A stretch of 5,685 bases of DNA, taken from Desulfocapsaceae bacterium (GTDB taxonomy: Bacteria > Desulfobacterota > Desulfobulbia > Desulfobulbales > Desulfocapsaceae). The stretch is taken from the NCBI GenBank assembly GCA_029934775.1, contig JAOZLO010000204.1:1-5685 (forward strand), read 5' to 3'. The notes under the pieces were generated by a model. The model ran no database searches and was not told the DNA's origin. It worked only from the letters and a program-made list of their open reading frames with translations. Both the position numbers and the translations under genes were made by a program. How positions within the stretch are numbered: position 1 is the stretch's first letter; each line of letters begins with the position of its first letter. Of this stretch, positions 1 through 5,685 are shown piece after piece.

Positions 1-3000
1 TGAGTGCAAAATTTACCCATCTTCATGTTCATACACAATACAGTCTGCTCGACGGAGCTATCCGTATCGATGATCTTTTAGACAAATGCAAAGAATATGG
101 TATGGACAGTGTCGCTGTTACTGACCATGGTGCGATGTTCGGAGCGCTTGAGTTTTATAAAAAAGCCCAAAAGGCCAATATTAAACCTATTGTCGGATGT
201 GAACTCTATATTGCCCCGGGTGATATGCGGGAGAAAAAAAAGATCGACGGGAATGTTGCCTTTCACATCGTTCTGCTTGCTATGAATCATGCGGGCTACC
301 AAAACCTTATGAAACTGGCGAGTATCGCTCAGTTTGAAGGTTTTTACTATAAGCCGAGAATAGACATGGAGGTTCTGGAAAAACACAATGAGGGCATTAT
401 TGCCCTTACCGCATGCCTTCATGGTCAAATCCCCTACCTCATAGGTAAAAATGATTTTGATGGAGCACGCAAAAAGGCTCTGGAACTATACAATATATTT
501 GGAGACCGACTCTATTTTGAAATACAGGAAAATGGTATCCCCAAGCAGACCCCTGTAAATAACGGCCTTATTCAACTCGGCAAAGAAATGGGTATAAAAG
601 TTGTTGCCACAAATGACTGCCATTATCTCAACCGTGAAGAGGCCCATGCCCATGAAATTCTGCTTTGCATTCAAACCGGTAAGACAATAAACGATCCAAA
701 ACGATTCAAATTTTCAACAGATGAATTTCACTTCAAATCCCAGGAAGCAATGGAGAAGAGCTTCACATATTGCCCTGGAGCGATATCTACTTCAAGAGAG
801 ATTACCGACAGGTGCAACCTTGAAATTGAATTTGGGAATTACTATTTCCCAAATTTCAAGGTTCCTGAAGGAGAAAGTTTAGACTCGCTGTTTGTCTCCA
901 CCTGCTGGGATGGATTAAAGGCAAGATTCAAGGACATGCGAACGGCTGGAACGTTTAGTGCGAAAGTAGAAAAAGCCTATTCTGAACGTTTACAGACAGA
1001 GATTGATGTCATCCTGCAAATGGGATTTACAGGCTATTTCCTTATAGTAGCAGATTTTATCAACTGGGCAATCGACCATGATATACCCGTTGGACCCGGT
1101 CGTGGGTCAGGTGCCGGCAGCCTGGCAGCATTTTGTATGAGAATAACCAACATCGATCCCCTCCCCTACGGTTTAATTTTCGAGCGCTTTCTCAACGTTG
1201 AACGTAAATCAATGCCTGATTTTGATATCGATTTCTGCCAGGAAAGACGAGGGGAAGTGATTAGCTATGTGAAACGTCAATATGGTGGAGCTGACCATGT
1301 TGCTCAAATAGTCACCTATGGATCAATGAAGGCAAGAGGCGTAATCCGTGATGTCGGACGAGCACTTGATGTTCCATTTAGTGAGGTCGACAAGATTGCC
1401 AAAATGATTCCTGATCAGCTCAAAATGACAATAAAAAAGGCAATGAATGAGGAGCCTAAACTTCAGGAAGCAGTAGAGAGCGACCCCCGAATAGCAGAAC
1501 TCATTTCCGTTTCGAAAACTCTTGAAGGTCTGGCACGCCACACTTCCACCCATGCCGCTGGAGTTGTTGTTTCTCCAAAACCAATGACACATTATTTGCC
1601 GACCTGCCGTGGCAGCAAGGAAGAAACTCTTACCCAGTATGACATGAAATATACTGAGATGACCGGATTAATTAAATTCGATTTTCTTGGCCTCAAAACT
1701 CTGACAGTCATCGACAAAACCCTCAAACATATCCGGATGGATATCGGTACGAATTTAAATATCGACACCATTCCCATGGATGATGCAAAAACCTACGACC
1801 TGCTCTGCAAGGGTGACGGCTTAGGAGTATTTCAGCTCGAAAGCAGTGGAATGCGTGAACTCCTTGTCAAACTGGCACCGGAGCAGTTCAGTGATCTCAT
1901 TGCCCTTGTTGCCCTCTATCGTCCCGGCCCACTTGATTCCGGAATGGTTGACGACTTTGTCGAAACCAAGCATGGCAGAGCCGCCGCAAACTATCCCCTA
2001 CCTGAAATTAAACCAGTCCTGGAAGAGACTTATGGTGTCATAGTCTATCAGGAGCAGGTAATGAAGATCGCCAATATCCTGGCAAGTTATTCCCTTGGCG
2101 ACGCCGATATACTGCGTAGAGCTATGGGGAAAAAGATCCAGGAGGTGATGGACCAAGAAAAAGTCAAATTTATGGCAGGTGCCCTTAAAAACAATCACCC
2201 GGAAGATAAAGCTGAATATATTTTCGATCTGATGGCAAAATTTGCAGGATATGGCTTCAACAAATCACACTCCGCCGCCTATGCATTAATTTCATATCAG
2301 ACAGCGTACTTAAAGGCACATTATGCGCCGCAATTCATGGCCGCCCTACTCTCCTGTGATATGACAAACACAGACAAAGTGGTGCTCTACATAAGTGAAT
2401 GTAAAGAGCATGATATTGAAGTTCTGCCACCGGATATAAATAAAAGTTTCACGGACTTCAGTGTTACCAATGACAAGATACAATTTGGTCTTGCCGCTGT
2501 AAAAAATGTTGGTGGTGCCGCGGTGGATTCAATTATCGAGGAAAGGCAAAAGAAGGGAAAATATAACTCTCTCAGCGATTTTTGTAACAGGGTTGACTCC
2601 AGGCGGGTAAATTCAAGAGTTATTGAAAGCCTCATTAAATCAGGCTCTTTTGACTCTCTGGGTCATAAGCGATCGCAGTATTTTGAAATACTTGATAAGA
2701 TAATGGAACAGGCCAAAGCGGTGCAGAGGGATCTGCAGAGCGGACAGCTGTCGCTTTTTTCGGTAACTCCGGAAACTCAACAAAAAGCGGAAATCACATC
2801 AATTTCAATGCCTGATATTGAAGAGTGGGATGACCGAAAAAAACTTGCCTTTGAAAAAGAGACCGTCGGTTTTTACATTACCGGCCACCCTCTGGATAAC
2901 GCCGCCAGAGAAATAACTACAGTTATCGACTCCACCATCCAGAACCTGAAAGACTGGGGAAATGATCAGCCTGTTCGAGTCGGTGGGCTCATTCGAAGCT

Positions 3001-3521
3001 GCAAAAAACTCAAGAGTAAACGTGGCGACCCAATGGCGTTTTTGACGCTGGAAGATATTGTTGACACTGTTGAAATTATTGTATTTCCAGAAACATACGC
3101 CAAGTGTGAAGAGATTCTCTCGTCAACAGACCCTCTCGTAATCCAGGGGGTGGTACAACAAGACGAACGTGGTCCCAAAATCATTGCCGACAGTATTGAT
3201 TCCCTGCAGGAGGCAAGAGAAAAATATACAGAATCAGTGAAAATAAAACTGGATTCAACACAACTGAGCAGAAAACAATTAGAAAAAGTAAAAAAGGTTC
3301 TTTATCAATACCACGGCACCTGCCCTGTCCTGCTTACTCTTCATTTTCAGGGCAAGGGAGAGGTTGATATAGAAACGACCAAAGATCTGACTATCCGACC
3401 ATGCAGACAGGTAACTGATCAAGTGGAGGAGATATTAAACTATAACGCCTTATCCTTTCAAAAAAAACCTGTCACTTTGGTCCCAAGAAAAAAACGATGG
3501 CATAATCAAAAACCTGCCTGA
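1..3521 (+). CDS. dnaE: DNA polymerase III subunit alpha (DnaE1 type), lacking only the first base of its start codon
   Basis: This is the catalytic alpha subunit of the replicative DNA polymerase III holoenzyme. The window opens with TG followed in frame by the codons for SAKFTHLHVHT, the usual DnaE N-terminus, so the start codon is almost certainly NTG with its first base just outside. The full protein would be 1173 aa, close to the 1160 aa of E. coli DnaE. Domains in order are: PHP (about 1-280) with likely metal ligands H9, H11, D18, H43, E68, H89, C139, D206 and H208; palm with GPGRGSG (365-371), the PDFDID aspartates D407 and D409, and the third catalytic aspartate D561 in KFDFLGL; fingers with YRPGP (R641) and GFNKSH (752-757); a helix-hairpin-helix near 832-850; a sliding-clamp motif QLSLF (916-920); an OB fold from about 992; and a C-terminal tau-binding region ending in a basic tail. 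The reading frame is uninterrupted. Its ribosome binding site and promoter lie upstream of the window. Identity is certain at family level. Confidence 0.98.
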   Translation, partial: SAKFTHLHVHTQYSLLDGAIRIDDLLDKCKEYGMDSVAVTDHGAMFGALEFYKKAQKANIKPIVGCELYIAPGDMREKKKIDGNVAFHIVLLAMNHAGYQNLMKLASIAQFEGFYYKPRIDMEVLEKHNEGIIALTACLHGQIPYLIGKNDFDGARKKALELYNIFGDRLYFEIQENGIPKQTPVNNGLIQLGKEMGIKVVATNDCHYLNREEAHAHEILLCIQTGKTINDPKRFKFSTDEFHFKSQEAMEKSFTYCPGAISTSREITDRCNLEIEFGNYYFPNFKVPEGESLDSLFVSTCWDGLKARFKDMRTAGTFSAKVEKAYSERLQTEIDVILQMGFTGYFLIVADFINWAIDHDIPVGPGRGSGAGSLAAFCMRITNIDPLPYGLIFERFLNVERKSMPDFDIDFCQERRGEVISYVKRQYGGADHVAQIVTYGSMKARGVIRDVGRALDVPFSEVDKIAKMIPDQLKMTIKKAMNEEPKLQEAVESDPRIAELISVSKTLEGLARHTSTHAAGVVVSPKPMTHYLPTCRGSKEETLTQYDMKYTEMTGLIKFDFLGLKTLTVIDKTLKHIRMDIGTNLNIDTIPMDDAKTYDLLCKGDGLGVFQLESSGMRELLVKLAPEQFSDLIALVALYRPGPLDSGMVDDFVETKHGRAAANYPLPEIKPVLEETYGVIVYQEQVMKIANILASYSLGDADILRRAMGKKIQEVMDQEKVKFMAGALKNNHPEDKAEYIFDLMAKFAGYGFNKSHSAAYALISYQTAYLKAHYAPQFMAALLSCDMTNTDKVVLYISECKEHDIEVLPPDINKSFTDFSVTNDKIQFGLAAVKNVGGAAVDSIIEERQKKGKYNSLSDFCNRVDSRRVNSRVIESLIKSGSFDSLGHKRSQYFEILDKIMEQAKAVQRDLQSGQLSLFSVTPETQQKAEITSISMPDIEEWDDRKKLAFEKETVGFYITGHPLDNAAREITTVIDSTIQNLKDWGNDQPVRVGGLIRSCKKLKSKRGDPMAFLTLEDIVDTVEIIVFPETYAKCEEILSSTDPLVIQGVVQQDERGPKIIADSIDSLQEAREKYTESVKIKLDSTQLSRKQLEKVKKVLYQYHGTCPVLLTLHFQGKGEVDIETTKDLTIRPCRQVTDQVEEILNYNALSFQKKPVTLVPRKKRWHNQKPA

Positions 3522-3542
3522 TCTGAAAAACAGATACAGATC
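3520..3542. terminator. Short dyad between convergent dnaE and the zinc-ribbon gene; weak candidate terminator
   Basis: GATCTG (3520-3525) and CAGATC (3537-3542) form a 6-bp inverted repeat with an 11-base loop. An alternative 5-bp stem is ATCTG (3521-3525) with CAGAT (3531-3535) around five A's. The dyad begins inside the dnaE stop codon and covers most of the 26-bp gap between the two convergent stop codons, which is where a shared terminator would sit. Read on the - strand, a run of five T's follows about seven bases after the stem. On the + strand no T-tract follows. The stem is short and AT-rich, so it is at best a weak intrinsic terminator for the - strand operon. Confidence 0.25.
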
Positions 3543-3547
3543 ATGTG

Positions 3548-4138
3548 TCAGCCAAAGCAAAGGCCGCATTCCGGGCAGTTTTCTTCTACATATGGTGAAA
3601 ATTGGCATCCACAGGCAGGACAGACAGTTGACTCTGCTCCCTGGACGTACACTGAATCTATATGAGTCATATCGTGACTTGACAATGCGGTGCTCTTTAT
3701 AAAGTCTTGACTGAGAACAGCCATGGCGGCATCCACATCATTTTTTCGGACCTGCAGATACATCTCCGAGCCGGAACATCCTCTACCACAACTTTGTTCA
3801 TCCCCAGCCAGAACGGCTGGTATCCGCTCTTGTGCAAGGAGTTTCTGCAATTGTTTCACATCTTTTAACGGCCCCTTTCTAAGTGTTACCAGCTCATCAT
3901 CAATGGAGATTTCCATTGAGCGCCCGGACAAAAGCTGCTCTTTTTCCTGAATTTGAGCAAGCTTTTCCGTGCCTGATATCAACTTCCTGTCGCAGCTCGC
4001 ACATTGCGTCCGATCTGCTCTATATTCATCACCGCAAACTGGACAGTAATTCATCTCAGTAGAGACACCATGGGAAACAGCCAACACAGCCGCTGTATCA
4101 TATTGCTTCGCTCTTTTAGTGAAAAATTTACCAAACAT
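3548..4138 (-). CDS. Zinc-ribbon protein with a DUF2007-like central domain, function unknown
   Basis: The product is 196 aa and predicted soluble; no signal peptide or membrane segment is visible. An N-terminal zinc ribbon uses CPVC (C32, C35) and CASC (C46, C49). A C-terminal cysteine cluster has CPACGC (C173, C176, C178) and CPECGLC (C188, C191, C194). Between them, about residues 80-146, the pattern fits the DUF2007 'putative signal transducing protein' family: a strand, a helix (KDVKQLQKLLAQERIP), a strand, a loop, then a YLQVRKNDVDAAMAVL strand-helix. The loop carries two further cysteines, C117 and C121. The gene starts 13 bp after the hslU stop codon, so it is probably the last gene of the hslVU transcript and may be translationally coupled. 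A later start at M29 would keep both cysteine clusters but has no good ribosome binding site. Metal binding is inferred from cysteine spacing. The DUF2007 assignment is by eye and moderate; the cellular role is unknown. Confidence 0.85.
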   Translation of the reverse strand: MFGKFFTKRAKQYDTAAVLAVSHGVSTEMNYCPVCGDEYRADRTQCASCDRKLISGTEKLAQIQEKEQLLSGRSMEISIDDELVTLRKGPLKDVKQLQKLLAQERIPAVLAGDEQSCGRGCSGSEMYLQVRKNDVDAAMAVLSQDFIKSTALSSHDMTHIDSVYVQGAESTVCPACGCQFSPYVEENCPECGLCFG

Positions 4139-4143
4139 TTTAA

Positions 4144-4146
4144 CCT
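4144..4146 (-). promoter_or_regulatory. Weak Shine-Dalgarno (AGG) for the zinc-ribbon gene
   Basis: In the 13-base gap after the hslU stop codon, the - strand reads ACAGG followed by five bases and then ATG. The AGG core at this spacing is a minimal ribosome binding site. It supports the start at 4138 over the internal Met29 codon (4054), which is preceded by CTACTGAG with no properly spaced purine core. The weakness of the site would suit re-initiation by ribosomes finishing hslU. Confidence 0.4.
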
Positions 4147-4151
4147 GTTGC

Positions 4152-5555
4152 CTATAAAATAAACCTGCTTAAATCATGATCTTCAACAATATCATTGAGT
4201 TGCTCTTTGACATATTCTGCCGTGACAACAAAGGTTCCCTCATCCCTCTCCGAGGCATCAAAGGACAAAATATCCAGCACTCTCTCCAGTACAGTGTGAA
4301 GTCTACGTGCTCCAATCTCTTCTGTTTTCTCATTTACCTCAACAGCAATCCTGGCTATTTCCTCGACAGCGCCATCCTCGAAAATAAGCTCAATATTTTC
4401 CGTCTCCATTAAAGCAATATACTGCTTGATTAACGCATTTTCAGGTTCCGTGAGAATGCGAACGAACTCCTCTTTACCAAGAGAATGCAGCTCAACTCGG
4501 ATAGGAAAACGTCCCTGCAGTTCTGGGATAAGATCAGATGGCTTACTGGTATGGAAAGCTCCACTTGCAATAAAGAGTATATGATCCGTTTTCACCATGC
4601 CGTGCTTGGTCGAAACAGTCGCACCTTCAACAATCGGCAGCAAATCCCGTTGAACACCTTCCCGTGATACCTCAGGGCCATGGCCGTGGGATCCACCTCC
4701 CGGGGAAGCAATTTTATCAATTTCATCGAGAAAGACAATGCCCGATTGCTCTGTTCTTTTAAGGGCTTCTTTTATGACCTGGTCCATATCAACCAGTTTC
4801 TCCATCTCTTCTTTGGTGACAGCATCCAGAGCCTCGGGTACTTTCATCTTTCGATTCTTCTTTTGACGAGGGAATATCTTGCTGAAGGCATCTTGAATAT
4901 TAGACTGCATATCCTCCATCCCCGAAGTTGTCATAATTTCTACCATCGGCATGGATTTAGCTTCACTCAAAGAAATTTCAAGCTCCCTGTCATCAAGCTT
5001 GCCGTTTCGCAACATTTGACGAAACTTCTCTCTTGTGGAATTTTCTCCCGGTTTCTTATTTTCTACTGGAAGATCAGGGTTTTCAATAGTGAAAGAGGCA
5101 GCTCCTCCAGGCCCACTCGCAGCCACTGGCCCCGGTGGCAAAAACAGATCCAGGATCACATCTTCAGCATTGGCCTCAGCCAGGCCTCCAATTCGGTCCA
5201 TCTCTTCATCCTTTACCATATTCACCGCCAGATCAACAAGATCACGAACCATCGATTCTACATCTCTTCCCACATAACCAACCTCGGTAAACTTCGAGGC
5301 TTCAACTTTTATAAACGGCGATTGTGCCAGCGTTGCAAGTCTTCTTGCTATCTCTGTTTTTCCAACCCCCGTGGGGCCAATCATTATGATATTTTTGGGA
5401 GCAATTTCTTCTCTGAGCGGTGACGGCACCTGCCTTCTTCGCCATCTGTTTCTCAGGGCGATGGCAACAGAACGTTTTGCACTGGACTGTCCTACAATGA
5501 ATTTATCAAGTTCTGCAAGGGTTTCTTTTGGTGTAAACGATTGATTACTCGTCAT
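4152..5555 (-). CDS. hslU: ATP-dependent protease ATPase subunit HslU (ClpY)
   Basis: HslU is the hexameric AAA+ unfoldase that recognises, unfolds and threads cytoplasmic proteins into the HslV peptidase. The 467-aa product shows all expected elements: Walker A GPTGVGKT (60-67), the pore loop GYVG (93-96) that grips substrate, an intermediate (I) domain from about 110 to 240, Walker B IVFLDEID (273-280, with D277 and E278), a sensor-1 region FIASGAFH (328-335), the arginine finger R349 in ELQGRFPIR, and sensor-2 GARRLH (415-420). It ends in DLSRFIL, the conserved tail that docks into HslV and activates it. It is about 24 aa longer than E. coli HslU (443 aa). Most of the extra length is a Gly/Pro/Ala-rich stretch in the I domain (about 139-160), with a few residues in a Gly/His loop after Walker B (286-293). 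It follows hslV by 19 bp in the same operon. ClpX is excluded because there is no N-terminal zinc finger and the I domain and DLSRFIL tail are HslU features. Confidence 0.98.
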   Translation of the reverse strand: MTSNQSFTPKETLAELDKFIVGQSSAKRSVAIALRNRWRRRQVPSPLREEIAPKNIIMIGPTGVGKTEIARRLATLAQSPFIKVEASKFTEVGYVGRDVESMVRDLVDLAVNMVKDEEMDRIGGLAEANAEDVILDLFLPPGPVAASGPGGAASFTIENPDLPVENKKPGENSTREKFRQMLRNGKLDDRELEISLSEAKSMPMVEIMTTSGMEDMQSNIQDAFSKIFPRQKKNRKMKVPEALDAVTKEEMEKLVDMDQVIKEALKRTEQSGIVFLDEIDKIASPGGGSHGHGPEVSREGVQRDLLPIVEGATVSTKHGMVKTDHILFIASGAFHTSKPSDLIPELQGRFPIRVELHSLGKEEFVRILTEPENALIKQYIALMETENIELIFEDGAVEEIARIAVEVNEKTEEIGARRLHTVLERVLDILSFDASERDEGTFVVTAEYVKEQLNDIVEDHDLSRFIL

Positions 5556-5565
5556 TTGTTATATT

Positions 5566-5571
5566 CTCTTC
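5566..5571 (-). promoter_or_regulatory. Probable Shine-Dalgarno for hslU
   Basis: The - strand reads GAAGAG ten bases before the hslU ATG, within the 19-base hslV-hslU gap. It is a purine-rich, imperfect match to the anti-Shine-Dalgarno sequence. It supports the ATG at 5555 as the start, giving [11 protein letters not shown] before the conserved LDKFIVGQ. The gap has no room for a convincing promoter, which fits co-transcription with hslV. Confidence 0.45.
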
Positions 5572-5574
5572 TTT

Positions 5575-5685
5575 TTAAATTGTTTCAACAATGATTGAAT
5601 TATTGGTAAAGACACAGATATCAGCCGCAATTGCCATTGACGCCCTGCATATTGCCTCGGCATCAAGATCACTATGATCAACCAG
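5575..5685 (-). CDS. hslV: ATP-dependent protease peptidase subunit HslV (ClpQ), C-terminal 36 residues only
   Basis: Reading the - strand from the window edge gives 36 codons and a TAA stop (5577-5575). The translated segment contains [16 protein letters not shown], which matches the conserved HslV C-terminal pattern ending in A-I-A-x-DIC-(I/V)-(Y/F)-TN. HslV is the N-terminal-nucleophile (threonine) peptidase that forms a double hexamer capped by HslU. The catalytic N-terminal threonine and most of the protein (family length about 175-180 aa) lie beyond position 5685, so activity cannot be judged here. Its position directly before hslU is the standard hslVU order, which makes the call firm despite the short piece. 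Confidence 0.93.
   Translation of the reverse strand: MVDHSDLDAEAICRASMAIAADICVFTNNSIIVETI

Noticed and set aside
78..428. Open frame of 116 codons on the - strand opposite the dnaE PHP region
   Set aside because: It is antisense to conserved PHP motifs, with no family resemblance and no supporting context.
2837..2854. A AAA AAA slippery heptamer in dnaE phase; a -1 shift would stop at 2852-2854, giving about 951 aa that retains the clamp motif but lacks the OB fold
   Set aside because: Similar in-phase A-runs occur at 234-242, 1433-1439, 3290-3296, 3460-3467 and 3488-3494, explained by AAA-rich lysine codons. No clear stimulatory hairpin follows, so this looks like chance.
1323..3184. Several short open frames (60-90 codons) within dnaE on both strands
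   Set aside because: All overlap conserved polymerase sequence and show no coding signature of their own.
3900..3919. 8-bp inverted repeat with a 4-base loop inside the zinc-ribbon gene
   Set aside because: A stem of this size is expected about once by chance in a window this long, and it lies within coding sequence.
4052..4054. Met29 as an alternative start of the zinc-ribbon protein (MNYCPVCG)
   Set aside because: No suitable ribosome binding site precedes it, whereas the upstream ATG has an AGG at good spacing and sits directly behind hslU.
4680..5423. Open frame of 247 codons on the + strand opposite hslU
   Set aside because: It lies wholly antisense to a strongly conserved gene, has no recognisable domain and its translation looks like reverse-frame noise; hslU fully explains the stretch.
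1..5685. tRNA, rRNA, CRISPR arrays, insertion sequences, attachment sites
   Set aside because: None seen; coding sequence fills the window apart from gaps of 26, 13 and 19 bases.

Overview
This 5.7 kb window is ordinary bacterial chromosome. It carries a replicative DNA polymerase gene on the + strand that converges on a proteolysis operon on the - strand. The proteins look proteobacterial in the broad sense: a DnaE1-type Pol III alpha with an intact PHP domain, and an HslV/HslU pair with the standard HslU C-terminus. Moderate base composition, AAA-rich lysine codons and a cysteine-rich zinc-ribbon protein next to hslVU would fit a Desulfobacterota (former Deltaproteobacteria) genome. That placement is an inference from protein style and is not proven here.

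Layout. Positions 1-3521 (+) hold essentially all of dnaE; only the first base of its start codon lies outside the window. A 26-bp gap (3522-3547) separates its stop codon from the stop codon of the next gene, which is read from the opposite strand. The dyad 3520-3542 covers most of this gap and is the only candidate terminator. On the - strand, in transcription order, come the last 36 codons of hslV (5685-5575), hslU (5555-4152), and a 196-aa protein with zinc ribbons at both ends and a DUF2007-like middle (4138-3548). The two gaps in this series are 19 and 13 bp, and no promoter is visible in either, so the three genes are most likely one transcript.

How the genes work together. HslV (peptidase) and HslU (AAA+ unfoldase) form the ATP-dependent HslVU protease. 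The zinc-ribbon gene behind hslU has no recognised role, but its close spacing suggests co-expression. DnaE is functionally separate; the only link is the convergent 3' ends. There are no RNA genes, mobile elements, CRISPR arrays or long intergenic stretches. I found no clearly new system; the most open question is the zinc-ribbon/DUF2007-like protein.
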